Below, in pieces: positions 40,940-52,117 of a stretch of DNA of 64,000 nt. The notes beneath the pieces are model-generated. The model ran no database searches, was not told the DNA's origin, and was given only the letters and a program-made list of their open reading frames with translations. The DNA comes from Nilaparvata lugens (Eukaryota; Arthropoda; Insecta; Hemiptera; Delphacidae), in assembly GCF_014356525.2 (NCBI RefSeq), contig NW_024090267.1, positions 35,775 to 99,774 on the forward strand, read 5' to 3'. Position numbers and translations under genes: made by a program. Positions within the stretch are counted from its first letter, which is position 1. Each line of letters starts with the position of its first letter.

Positions 40940-41946
40940 ACCAAAAGAAGTATCATTTAATTAGTATGGATTTACCAGCAATTGAATAATATATTATATC
41001 CCATTATTCCTTCCATATTGTGAATAAGTATTGCAACTTTACAACTGTAAATAGCTGCTTCTCCATAAAAAACGAAATTTTCAAACTTGTAAAATAATAC
41101 CTTTTTGATTCTTGGATGTAAAATTCTCAGTACATTATAGATGTAGGATATTATTATTCTACAAATCAATATCCTGTTACAAATCAATAACTTTTATTAA
41201 TTTCACATATTCACATTTTACATTCTATTGATCTATACATTGAGCTTTTCTCATAAAAATTTATTTATTTATTTATTTCTTTATTTATTCTTTATACAAT
41301 GGAGCACAGATCGGGAGAGAAAAACTAAGAATACCTTGTACTATTTCTCTCCCAAATTTAGGTAGGTAGCATTAAAAGTCCAAAATGAGGTTATGTCTTC
41401 TAGATTTCCATAAAATTTTCAGTCCAAAAATATTCATACAAACCATTCTTTTGAATTTAGATTTTCAAAATACCAAAATAATAATAATAAACACTCAGTT
41501 ATTTTTAAAATAGAGAATATTCACTTATTAGAGAAATTTTTTAACACGAACCAAAAAAACAAACTTACTCCTAAAAGTACAGCTGACTCACTTTTAAGAA
41601 TTTTAATACCTCACTTTTAAATACCAAATTAAATTGTTTATTTATTTCATTAATGATGTTACTTATGGAATTAATCACATGATGATACATCAAAATAGAA
41701 TTATCATCACTACAATCTCATATCTTAAACTCGGCCATTCTGACAAATTGGCTTGCCCTCAAGCCATAAAATAAATGGATATGAAAAGGATTACAAAAAT
41801 AAACAAAACATGGAAAATAAAACAAACATAAACAAAACACACAAGATGAAATGAACGTGAACAAAACATAACATTGCATTACACGCAACACTGCTTGATA
41901 AGACTGACTTTCTTTGGCTGTTGGGGTACTTTGAATTGCTTTTTCA
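40940..41946. other. no gene seen
   Basis: AT-rich. A (TTTA)n run lies near 41263-41292, followed by a GGGAGAG...CTCTCCC inverted segment shared with about 37275-37325. Nothing else supported. Confidence 0.5.
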
Positions 41947-42504
41947 TTAATTTTGTTCTCTTTGTTGAGTATGCATCAACTCATACATATTCTTCATTCC
42001 ATAATTATTCTTATCAATTTCACTTTTTCCAATACTAGCCAATATTTCTTTTTCATTTCTTTCTAAATTTATACCTTGACTTTCTTCCATTTCCACATCT
42101 TTCTCATCTCTCCTCATTTTTTGTACATTCTCATTCCGTTCTCCAAGTTTTTCATTAATTTCATAACTTGATTCAATTCCATTTTCCTCTCCACTATTCC
42201 ATCATCACCCTCTTCCTTCCTCTTTTCACCATTTCCAATGTACAGATGACTGTGTGGTACAGATTTTAAACTGACATAACCATTAATACTTTCAAGTTTT
42301 TGATCATCAATTTTCCACTGCAAGGATTTGACAAGTTATCATTACAATGAATCAGATGAAATGCTTGTAAATTTTTAGATTGATTTCGGTATTCAAATCT
42401 AGGTTTTGAAAAATGTTCCAACTTACCATGGTTAGAAATCAAATCCGCGTCAAGACTAACTTCTTGATTGTGATTATAGTTACCACAAACTCTGTTTCGA
42501 ATTC
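41947..42504 (-). pseudogene. cryptic minus-strand exons of an unknown gene
   Basis: Read on the minus strand: an acceptor near 42505, a short exon (42504-42427) ending at a strong GTAAGT donor (42426-42421), an intron of about 110 nt, a TTGCAG acceptor, and an exon 42317-41947. The second exon is open first in one frame (containing WKIDDQKLESINGYVSLKSV) and then, after a shift near 42190, in another to a TAA at 41949. The later part is K/E/N-rich and coiled-coil-like. Splice phases do not join cleanly. I recognise no family. Likely a decayed gene piece; chance open frames in AT-rich DNA are the alternative. Confidence 0.25.
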
Positions 42505-42898
42505 TGATACCAAAAGAGATTCTATGAAGATGGAGATGATGCATAATAAACAATGCATGATAAACAATCAACAATGAAGATGATGCATGATAATGATTAA
42601 AAGAGTTAAGAGTTAATGATTATAAGTGTATGGAATTAATGAAGCGGAATAGGTTTGAACAGTATTGATAGTATTTTTGGATAGATTCAACTGCACTTAA
42701 CCATAAAAACACATCTCAGTTCTTCCCAGTTCTTTGAGTATATAATAATTAGATTGATGTTGTCAGTTAGCAGAATAAATTCATTTGTATTGGTATTGTG
42801 CAGTCTTCAAGTTCACCATGTCTGCTCATATTTCGAGAAGAGAAACATTACCTGAGTTGTCGTGATATTAGCTCAGATAATATAAATCCTTGATCCTG

Positions 42899-43201
42899 TT
42901 AGTTAGGCACATTTTCAATGTCTGAGTTGATGTACAGTGAAAATACAGGTCTACTCTATCTGGATCATGAATTTCAATTTCAATAGTCTAAAAGCGTTTA
43001 ACCATCATTGCGATTATAGGGAATGTAAGATCTGTTTTTTTAGAATGGGTTTATAAATGTTCTTATCAATTCAGATGAGAATTAATATCCATCAATGATA
43101 AATTCATCATTGTTTGATATTGAATTTCATGATCCAGATAGAGTAGACATGTAGTTGTAAGACTGTACATCAACTCAGACATTGAAAATGGGCCTAACTA
43201 A
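42899..43201. mobile_element. foldback element, arms about 85 bp
   Basis: Left arm TTAGTTAGGCACATTTTCAA onward and right arm ending in the complement. Both arms contain GTCTGAGTTGATGTACAGT and TCTACTCTATCTGGATCATG or their complements. Non-coding centre of about 130 bp. It directly abuts the next hairpin. Confidence 0.8.
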
Positions 43202-43202
43202 C

Positions 43203-43681
43203 CTTTATATAAACATTCTTCCTTAAAAATATTTTTACTGTGTTTTTGAAAACTATACACGAAAGATCTCTAACAATTACTATAATTAATCAGATATATA
43301 ATTTTGTACCTTTGTAAAGCCACCTTTTTTGAGATCTTGCAATTTGTAGAAATTCAGTTCTAAAGGTACATACAGATATACACGCCGCGAACATGAGCAA
43401 TTCACTTTTAATCAGCTGATGCCAAGCTTTTTATATCTATATCCTATACCGTTTCTGTAAAAATACAGATATAGTCAGCTGATTTGCTCATGCTCATAGC
43501 GTGTATATCTGTATGTACCTTTAAAACTGAATTTCTACAAATTGCAAGATCTCAAAAAAGGTGGCTTTACAAAGGTACAAAATTATATATCTGATTATTT
43601 ATAGTAATTGTTAGAGATCTTTCATGTATAGTTTTCAAAAACACAGTAAAAATATTTTTAAGGAAGAATGTTTATATAAAG
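43203..43681. mobile_element. long near-perfect hairpin element
   Basis: 479 bp with arms of roughly 215 bases, nearly perfect complements. Both arms contain TAAACATTCTTCCTTAAAAA, ACCTTTGTAAAGCCACCTTT and CATACAGATATACACGC or their complements. Mismatches are few and the loop of some 50 bases lies near 43420-43470. No coding capacity. Transcripts from either strand would form a long double-stranded stem. Confidence 0.85.
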
Positions 43682-44474
43682 TTGCTGATTTTTCAAATCA
43701 ACTTCCTAGATTATAATATAAGAAGGTTATTACTCTAATCATTGTGCTATGTAACCTTTTTCTATTCTCTGAAGCTTTTTAATTTTGTAACTTTTAAATT
43801 GTTTTGACGTTGAATATGCATTGGAAAATGTTTCATGTGAATAAATTAACTTTCATTTCTATTAAGTTCAGCATGAAAAATAAAGAGACCTGCATCTTTC
43901 CACCCTCCAATATTAAGTTACGTCATCAAAGGTGGTCAAGTCTTATAAAATTGAAAAGAGCATTTAGTTCACCCGGTAGTATGTTTGATATGATATACAT
44001 TCCAGTACTTGAATGATGGTCCCTAAACATATTTTTAAGTAATGGGAATCCATTACTACTGCATTATGCCTCCTTCATTGACAATAATATAAATATTTAT
44101 CTATCTTCTATCTATCTATAAGAAAAGATGGTGTCTGTATTTCTGTCTGTTTGTCTGTGAGCTCATCACGCTTGAAATACTTGACTGATTAAGTTGTAAT
44201 TCTTCACAAAGATGGCCTGTATACCAACAAGTGTCATAAGCCTATTTTCGTTCTGAAAATTCTTCAAAGATAAGCCCTATGATCCTTCAAAGTTCATATG
44301 CTTTTTTTATGAAGGAAGTTTCCATTATTTGGTTTTCAACAAATCAGATGTTATAATCATTACAAAATGTATTTCATATTACATCTATTATACACTAGAT
44401 AATGATGCACTATTGACCCATTGGTACAGGTACAGTCTGGTATCACAGTAGGATTTGTCCTCAACTGTCATCTG
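43682..44474. other. no gene seen
   Basis: AT-rich. A (CTAT)n run lies near 44100-44122. Nothing else supported. Confidence 0.5.
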
Positions 44475-44830
44475 CTGCAAGCGACCCTCTAATTTTTGTA
44501 CAGGCCCGACAGTCGAGACCTGTGACATTTGAGGCCAGTGACGGTAGAGAACTCCTGAAAAAGAGGCCTCAAATGTCGCCTGCGTTAGGCGACAGTTGAG
44601 GCCTCTCTAATTTTTGTACAGCCCCGACAGTCGAGACCTGCGATGGTAGAGGACTCCTGAAAAAGAGACCTCAAATGTCGCCTGCGTTAGGCGACAGTAG
44701 AGGAGTCTTCAATTTTCGTACACTCCCGACAGTCGAGGCCTACGACCGAAGAGGACTGGAAAACAGTCCTCTACTGTCACAGGCCTCGAATGTCGTCGGT
44801 CTTGACTGTCGCGCCCCCATACTATACAAC
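44475..44830 (+). repeat. 102-bp palindromic satellite, array 2
   Basis: Same unit, period and orientation as 40590-40930, with AGAG(G/A)ACTCCTGAAAAAG at 44546 and 44648, and a degenerate third unit to about 44830. Most units keep the internal palindrome. The two arrays are about 3.5 kb apart. Confidence 0.9.
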
Positions 44831-45060
44831 TCATTGGGAGGAGATAATCAGTTGAATATTTTTTTCCATAAAACCTTTGCTGAACTGTGAAGCTGACTAC
44901 AGTTTATTTATTACTAGCCGGCAAGCTCGCTTTGTCTGCCATAACCGTTCCGTCAAAAGAGATTTTCAGGTCCGATGTAATCATTAGTTTTCCTTGAATT
45001 ATGTAGTGCAGGGTTGCAAAAATCTTCATTTTATCAGAATTAATGAATATTCAGTTATTT

Positions 45061-46928
45061 CTCAATTGAGGAGCTGGGTGCAAAAACGACCTCAGTCATA
45101 TCAGGTCGTTCTTGCATAAAACGTTTTAAATGAACCACCATATCTTTTCTCCTTTACAGTGGTCTTCATCCCAGCTGATTAACTTTTAAATTGACTTCTT
45201 CTTCTTCTTCTTCTAGTGCATCTCCTATTGTAGGTTCGCTATCAGCACAGCAATCCAGATTTTATTCACTGCCGCTCGAAACAAGTCTTTGCTGCAGCAG
45301 TCAAACCAATCCCTCAAATTTTTAAGCCAGGAAACATGTCGCCTTCCTACACTCCTTTTTCCGCTGATTTTTCCTTGAACTATAGTCTGCAGAGTTATAT
45401 ATTTGTGGCTTCTCATTAGATGTTCAAGATACAGGAGTTTTCTCTTTTTTATGGTGTAAACAATTTCACATTGTTTATTCATTCTCCCTAGGACTTCCAT
45501 GTTGGTGACTCTATCCGTCCATGGTATCCGCCACATCCTGCGGTAGCACCACATCTCAAAGGCTTCCAACTTATCCATATGGCTCTTTTTGAGGGTCCAT
45601 GATTTCATCCCATACAAGAGAGTGGAAAACACGTAACAGCGTAACATCCTCATTTTCAATTCTATATTTATGTCCCGGCTCGCGAACAATTTTTTCATTT
45701 TTACAAATGTCGATCTGGCTATCTCAATCCTTTTTCTTATTTCTCCCGTCGAATCCCCACTTTCCTCTACCCACGTCCCCAGATATCTATACTTATGGAC
45801 CCTCTCTATGACTGTACCATCCACCATTACATTTGTCTGAATTTGTCTATTCAAGGCTTTCCTGACCACCATTAATTTGGTTTTCTTCAGATTCAGTTTC
45901 AAACCAAATTCACCACATCTGTCATGCAATTTTTGGATCAATCTTTGCATATCCTCCATATTGCTTGTCAACAAGACAGTGTCATCAGCATACCTTATAT
46001 TATTTATGGCTTCTCCATTCATAATTATGCCCGCCAACTCCTCCTCCAAGACTTCATTGGAGATAGCTTTGCTGTAGACATTAAAAAGGAGTGGAGACAA
46101 AATACAGCCCTGTCTTACCCCTCGGCGGATCTCGATTTCCTCAGTCAATTGATTCTGTATTCTTGCAGCCGCCTTCTGACCCCAATAAAGATTGCTGATT
46201 ATTTTTATATATCTTTTTACTCTACCTGCTTTCATTACTTTTAGAGCATATTCCACTTCCAATCTCAATCGGAAAATTGACTTCACAATCTTATTTTTCC
46301 TGTCCCAATGTTGCATCTTAGTGTGTTCTTCTCAGAGTATAAAAATATTGGTTCTAGGAGATCTCCTTTCAGGATTCAGCAATATTGTAGACTGGTATAT
46401 ATTGTAGAATATTTGAAGAGGTGATAAATAAGCCCGAACAAGATCCACAACCTTCCAATGGAGCTGATGATCCTGAATCACAAGACGAATCAGACTGTGA
46501 AAATGTTGAAACCTAAGAGTTCCAAGAAGACTGATGAAATTTTTTTTTAATTTCAATTTTTTTCAATGAAAGTAATGTTTTTTGCTCAATTTACTGGTCT
46601 TCTTCATTAATTATTTATCATTAGAACCACAAATATATTTTTTCTAATGAACCAGGCTCATAGAGAATTTTTTCAACATGAAAGTGACTTTTGTACAAAA
46701 ACGACCTCCAACATCACTTCTTATTTTACATGATAGGTTTGAAAATAAAAACATTATCATCTTCTTATGATTATTATTCTTTCCTAGAAGAATGATTCAA
46801 CTTGAATAATAAACATCAATGTGCTACTAAATCTTTAACAATATGAAAATAATTGATTTAATTTTCAACTTCAGTTTTCTCAAAAAGCACATTTCTGACT
46901 CGAGTTTCTGCACCCAACTCCTCAATTA
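45061..46928. mobile_element. possible foldback element hosting a LINE
   Basis: The left end (CTCAATTGAGGAGCTGGGTG then CAAAAACGAC) and the right end (complement of the same words at 46905-46928) are inverted repeats of about 27 bp that flank the RTE-like LINE. AAAAACGACCTC recurs as direct words inside both ends. The LINE may have inserted into a pre-existing repeat. Confidence 0.45.
45225..46316 (-). pseudogene. RTE-like LINE reverse transcriptase, 5'-truncated
   Basis: An open minus-strand frame of about 363 codons starting within the RT palm. It has RRGVRQGCILSPLLFNVY, then NIRYADDTVLLT with the YADD catalytic pair, FGLKLNLKKTKLMVV, YRYLGTWVE and the C-terminal W-x-Y-RR-W-R-I-W-T block (WCYRRMWRIPWTDRVTNMEV). 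The endonuclease, fingers and first catalytic aspartate are missing, so it is inactive, yet the remaining frame has no stop, suggesting a recent truncated insertion. Clade is by motif resemblance; other LINE clades share the block. Confidence 0.85.
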
Positions 46929-47439
46929 ATACTTGGTTAGAATATTATGAGAATTTTTGTATTTCAGTCTAATAGTTCTTTGAAATTTGAAACAGGAATG
47001 ATATGGAAAACTTGATAAACATCCATATCTAATCCTGTCAAGTATGAATTTGCTTCAGAAAACTAGAAAAATGCTTTTAAAACTCTATGAAAAACATAAG
47101 AAATAAAACCTCTAAAAACTATGGGGTACGCTTTGAGAATGCTGTAAAAGTGCTTATATTGGTTGTCTCTATTAAACAGTCATTATTAAACATGTTTAAT
47201 CCAAGGTTGAATAAAAAACAAATCAACAATTATTTGCAATTGGCAGATGAGCATTTTCCAGTGTCTCCAGACAATCTGTGAGGATATCATGGGTCCTCCT
47301 ATTTTTAATTAATCAACAAAATATTCAATCTCAATTATAAAAATGTTTATCAAACATATATTATTGATTTCAATCATAAAAATTAATTTTCAAATAATTG
47401 AAAAAATATATTTTCTTAACGAATAAAATATATATTTTT
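46929..47439. other. no recognised gene; 64-codon frame at 47087-47281
   Basis: AT-rich. The frame 47087-47281 on the plus strand has protein-like composition at its end (LQLADEHFPVSPDNL), and a gene fragment upstream of the terminal exon at 47786 is conceivable. I see no acceptable acceptor or donor to link them. Confidence 0.25.
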
Positions 47440-47582
47440 TTGAAACATGAATGAACAGTTAATATTACATCAGATATACCTGTATCAACTAACCTCTATA
47501 GAAGGCAGTGGCAAGGCAGAGTATGGGCTACGCTGTTCTCATATCTTTCTCCACTGCCATTGTAACGTGGACCACACTATAG
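47440..47582 (-). mobile_element. partial MITE of family C
   Basis: Matches the left part of the MITE at 52118-52478 in reverse: TCATATCTTTCTCCACTGCC, then a diverged GTGGACC(A/T)CACTA terminus. The other terminus is missing. Confidence 0.6.
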
Positions 47583-47785
47583 ATTTTCTTAGTGCATCTG
47601 AATATACTGAATAGCATAGAGGTCAATAGAATGTTCAGGGTAATTCATGGCCCATAATCTCTGGCTGATGTCTTTGGTTCCAGTCTTATTGAGCTAGTAA
47701 GTTGAGTACCATCTCAAATTATATATTTTTTGCCCAAGAATGTCAATAATTACAATCCATTTAATGATTGTTTCTCCATTCACAG

Positions 47786-47885
47786 GATCCTAGTGAAATT
47801 ACTGGCTGAAGAAATACATCCATTGGCGCTCATCAAACTCTGCAAAGACCTTTGTAAGCATTCATCGACTGACAAGAAAACTTGA
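47786..47885 (+). pseudogene. candidate terminal exon of an unknown gene
   Basis: Follows TTCTCCATTCACAG, a good acceptor. In one frame it encodes ILVKLLAEEIHPLALIKLCK and about 12 further residues to a TGA at 47883. An AATAAA follows at about 48091, about 200 bases into the putative 3' UTR. A possible upstream exon ends at a GTAAGT near 47698, but its frame contains a stop and its phase does not match. I do not recognise the protein. Confidence 0.3.
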
Positions 47886-48309
47886 AATCCAATCAGATTT
47901 ATAATACCATTCAAAATTCAAAATGTTTTTATTGCCGTGAACAAATAGATGTATTGACAAAGTCATCAGGTAAACATATACATTATACATACATTTCACG
48001 TAGGTACTCAAAACAGAGAAATACTATCACAGCCAACAGTCCCGCGTACTACCATAGAGACATTCTGTTCATGAAATATTGTACATAACTCAATAAAGTC
48101 TTCAACATTGTTGTTCAAACTATCATTGTCATTTTCTGAAATTTATCCTTTATCATAGACATTATTAAAAAAAAATAATAATAATACCAATTAAGCTACA
48201 GAATAGAGAAAAGATAGCATAAGAAGATATCCCATGGTATATAGGGCTTTTATGTTTCAATTTTCATTGTTAAATCAAGACGATAGTCCATTATTATATT
48301 GTATCTACA

Positions 48310-49880
48310 GTCCAGTTACTACATAAATATACATTGGTGCTTGCAATATAAATATTGTAGTTCTGATTGTTTAATATATTATATGGATACATGAGAGAAG
48401 TCCAGAACCAATTTCTTCATGCAAAATTTCCTTGTGCTAGATACAGAGTGGAGTGGCCCGAAAACCTCGTAACTTCTGTTCATTTTCCAGTTTTTAGCTA
48501 TTTCTGCCAAATCCAGTGATCGTACGGAAAAATTTTCACTCGCCTTTTTTACTTTCCTTGCCCTCTTACCATAGGTAAGGAAAGTATTGCTTTCCAAAAA
48601 AATTAAGGTACCCTAATTTCAAGTTTTCTATACGTTTCAAGGTTCCCTGAGTCCAAAAACATGATTTTTGGGTGTTGGTCTGTGTGTGTGTATGTGTGTA
48701 TGTCTGTGAACATGACAACTCCATTCCTAATTAACCGATTGACTTGAAATTTTAAACTTAAGGTCCTTATACCATGAGGATCCTACAATAAGAAATTCAA
48801 TAAAATTGAATTTAAAATGGCGGATAATTACTAAAAAACCATGTTTTTTACGGTTTTCTCGAAAACGGCTCTAACGATTTTCTTCAAATTTATACCATGA
48901 ATAGCTATTTATAAGTCCTATCAACTGACGTGAGGGTCATTTCTGGGAAAATTGCCAGAGGTCCGTTATATCCTTCAGAAAAATGGCGGATAATTACTAA
49001 AAAGCCATGTTTTTCACGGTTTTTTCGAAAACGGCTCTAACGATTTTCTTCAAATTTATACATGGATAGCTATTTATAAACCCTATCAACTGACATGAGT
49101 CTCATTTCTGGGAAAATTGCAGGAGCTCTATAATATTATTGAGAAAAATGGCGGATAATTACTAAAAAATCATGTTTTTCACGATTTTCTCAAAAATGAC
49201 TTGACCGATTTTTTTTTTAATTCATACCTTGTATAGTTATTTATCAAATCTAACAACTGGCATGAGTCTTTTTCCTGGGAAACTAATAGGGGTCCACCCC
49301 ATCCTTGGATAGTGGACTTTGTAACCTCCTTCTCGTGCATGAGGTAGGTAGGTAGAGCAGTTCATAAAAAGAACACATAGTCAAGATATTTCATATGTGG
49401 AACAGCTGTTTTGACGACAGTAGTCTGATCGTAGTTTCAAATGTTGCCGCCGTCATTATGTTATTCCCCTAAATTATTCTCGTTTAAGAATGAGGCTTAC
49501 AGTTCAATGAGCAAGGAAAGTTGTGTGAGTGTACCACACCAGATTTTTTAGATTATAAAATTCTGAATTAAAAATGAGATCATTCAGAACTCTCTATCTC
49601 GAATGAGTATTGAGGCGAAAGAGGAGATGCGGAAAAGGCAATGAGGAGAATGAACTGTAGTATGATGAAATTCGAGCATTGTGTCAAAAGTTATGAGTGT
49701 TTGAAATTTTGGGGGTATCCTAGGTGTCCTACAAGATTTGAAGACCAATATCAGGGAAGAAATTGCTAACATAACGCCTGCAATGCTGGCAGGAGTCATG
49801 ACAAACGCCAGAAATCGGTTTACTCAGTGTATGGAGAATGGGGGATGTCACCTACTTGATTTGGTATTCAAAACTGATTG
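48310..49880 (+). mobile_element. mariner-like element, split by a family B insertion
   Basis: 48310-48551 and 49547-49620 match the left-arm element at 15345-15650. The terminus-like TACAGAGTGG...GTGGCCCGAAAACC is near 48440. At 49725-49880 a frame gives VLQDLKTNIREEIANITPAM and ends CHLLDLVFKTD with a stop, resembling the C-terminus of Tc1/mariner-superfamily transposases ending in DIIFKT. The catalytic part is lost. Confidence 0.6.
48552..49546 (-). mobile_element. family B insertion with 166-bp internal tandem repeats
   Basis: About 1 kb inserted between TTTTTT runs in the mariner. The right end is the complement of the family B start (AATCTGGTGTGG...CACACAACTTTCCTTGC) and the left end begins ACTTTCCTTGCCCTC. 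Inside, ATGGCGGATAATTACTAAAA recurs at 48817, 48983 and 49148 (166- and 165-base steps), each followed by CGAAAACGGCT-like and TCAAATTTATAC-like words. No coding capacity. Confidence 0.75.
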
Positions 49881-49884
49881 AAAA

Positions 49885-50923
49885 AAAAAATTATATATGT
49901 GTGTAGAAAAAATAAATACAAACTTTCTGATCCATACAAAGAGTTTTATTTACTTTTAAATAAAGGAAGTTTCACTGCCGCACTCTACAGATCAAATAAA
50001 ATAAATAAATGCTTAATCAACTAATAAAAATGAATTACATTACAAATACATTCAAAAACACAAACGCATTTCATAATCATTAAACATTCAATAATAAAAT
50101 AATAAATAAACAGAACCCTATGTGTAGATAAAATAAATACAAATGATACAATATTAAAAAAATAAAATAAAATATGATATAATAATGAATGATAATAATA
50201 ATGAAAGGTAAGTGCTCCTAAAGAAACATTAATGGTTCATCCCTCTTTAAGCATAATGCTTGTGCTGAGGGATGAGTCGCTTAACATAATAATTTTATCT
50301 TGGACTACAGTACAATAAACCACAACACATTCAAACAAACCGGAATATCATTCAACAAAACAAAAAACTAACTACAGTACAATAAACCAGAACACATTCA
50401 AACAAACCGGAATATCATTCAACAAAACAAAAAACTAACTACAATAAAATAAACTAAAAAATCCTTCAACAAAACTAAAATAAACTGAATCAATTGTGTT
50501 CTTTTTTAACACTATTTGTTATGAATATTGTGAATATTAAACCGATATTCAACAAAACAAAACAAGAAGGATGATTTTTAATCAACAAAGAACTAAATTT
50601 ACAATCTATTTTAGTATAAACAAAATCATACCTATTTATATCTAATCTAATCTTATAAAAGAAAATAAATAAAATAATTTTCTTCATTATTATATTAAAA
50701 TTGTTCTTTCAGAGTCACTGAAAATTGAATGAATCTGGTATATAAAAACAAAATAAGGATAATGGACACAGTGAGAAAAACTAACAGAATGCATAAAAAA
50801 AATAAAAAGCAACAAAGAAAAGACTGTCATGCACCTAATCCTCAATTTTACCGTACGGTATTGGAACATTAATGATGTAAAAGAGAGTAAGTAAACATAA
50901 AGGCCATGTAAATACATCAATCT
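49885..50923. other. AT-rich non-coding; 67-bp tandem repeat
   Basis: ACTACAGTACAATAAACCA starts units at about 50305 and 50372 (67-bp step), with a third shortened unit to about 50465. The rest is A-rich and may be the 3' UTR of the minus-strand LINE fragment at 50924. Confidence 0.6.
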
Positions 50924-51130
50924 TCAATTTTGCCTCATTTCAAAGAAACAACGGACACCATTTTTGAATATAGAAAAGCTTGGTGCAGAGACTATTGATA
51001 GAGGAAGTTGATTGAATAAACGGGCCCCCCTGGAAAAAGCATGATTTGCAGCTGCAGTAGTCCTGAGACGAGGCTCCTCAAGGGGTTCTCTAATTTGTCT
51101 TCGTGCACCATACATGTGTACCGCAGATAA
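50924..51130 (-). pseudogene. LINE polyprotein C-terminus (fragment)
   Basis: Minus-strand residues RLRTTAAANHAFSRGARLFN then QLPLSIVSAPSFSIFKNGVR fit the end of many non-LTR RT proteins (R-x-FN-x-LP, then F-K-x2-V). The fragment stops 8 residues later. 5'-truncated to about 65 codons. Confidence 0.65.
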
Positions 51131-51410
51131 AGGAAAAGTACCTATGTGGTCTCAAATAAATAAATTTCAATAATTCAAATTCAAACAGATGTGGTATACT
51201 AAATACCAGAAATTCTCTGTATAGATAATCAGAAGGGAGTCTTATTGGTTTTTTAAGATCAATATTTATTACTTATTTTAAATAAAAATAACAAACGAGT
51301 TAGATGTATAGTCGTGATGCTGATATTCTGTTGTATCTTTTTGAGAAAATAGTTTTGATGCAAATAAATGAATGAATGACTCATTTGTTTGTAGTTGCAG
51401 CCTGCAGGAG
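51131..51410. other. no gene seen
   Basis: AT-rich non-coding sequence leading to a polypyrimidine-poor TTTGTAGTTGCAG acceptor. Nothing else supported. Confidence 0.45.
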
Positions 51411-51607
51411 GAAGTAGACGCGCGTCTGCAGCCGCTCTTTTGTTGTCTGCTTGCTGTGCGCATGCGCTGTTCGTTGAGCGCACCTTCGCCTCTCCGCTCT
51501 TCCATCTAGTGTTCGTCAACTTGGCCTCCAATCTGCTGCTATTTAGCCCCGCCGCCGATCATTCGGTCTTTGGAGAGTACAGCAAACTCGAGTTGGAACT
51601 CGTTTGA
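51411..51607 (+). CDS. candidate terminal coding exon, unknown membrane-like protein
   Basis: GC-rich island in AT-rich surroundings. After TTTGTTTGTAGTTGCAG the frame reads about 65 codons to a TGA, rich in A and L: ALLLSACCAHALFVERTFAS, then PLFHLVFVNLASNLLLFSPA, ending EYSKLELELV. Two hydrophobic stretches could be membrane segments near a C-terminus. Composition and a clean stop argue for a real last exon of a gene entering from the left, but no upstream exon is visible. I do not recognise the family. Could also be a captured fragment. Confidence 0.4.
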
Positions 51608-52117
51608 AACTATAGTACAAACTCTAAAGCCTGGTTTTCACTAGTAGAGTTAGTGGTCGAGTTACTGGCATACCAACTCTACCGAGCTAACTCAACTCTT
51701 CTTACTTGGTCGAGTAGGTAAAGTGTGTTGTCTAGTGCACAGAACTAACCTTAAAATGTCAATACGGAACATTCATTATTGCCGTTTAGCCACACCAGTT
51801 TTACAAAAAGCATTGAAATATGCTTAAACTGATAGTTTTTAAACATTATTGATATGTTCTTAAACTTGATAGCCTATGGCACGACTCTTCTCTACTAGTT
51901 CGAGACTGTTTTGATTAGCATGGTAGTGGTAGAGTAGAGTTAGAAGAGAAGCGGTGGTGGGGGAAGGCAAGTGGTAGAGTACTATCCCACTCTCCTCTAC
52001 TAAAATCTAGTACTCTACCATCAATGTTTACATTGGGAGAGCTTTCAAGATAGTAGTCGTCTTATCAAGAAGGCCTTATTCATGTGTTCAACAATACAAA
52101 ATCCATCTCACGTTCTA
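51608..52117. other. no gene; short foldback words
   Basis: Contains GTAGAGTTAGTGG, GGTCGAGTA and CTCTACTA/TACTCTACC words in both orientations (about 51640-52025), which suggest a decayed foldback element without clear ends. Confidence 0.35.

Noticed and set aside
42114..42323. The frame opening at 42323 as a complete small gene
   Set aside because: Its start overlaps a splice-acceptor-like sequence and coding character moves to another frame within it; reported instead as part of a cryptic exon cluster.
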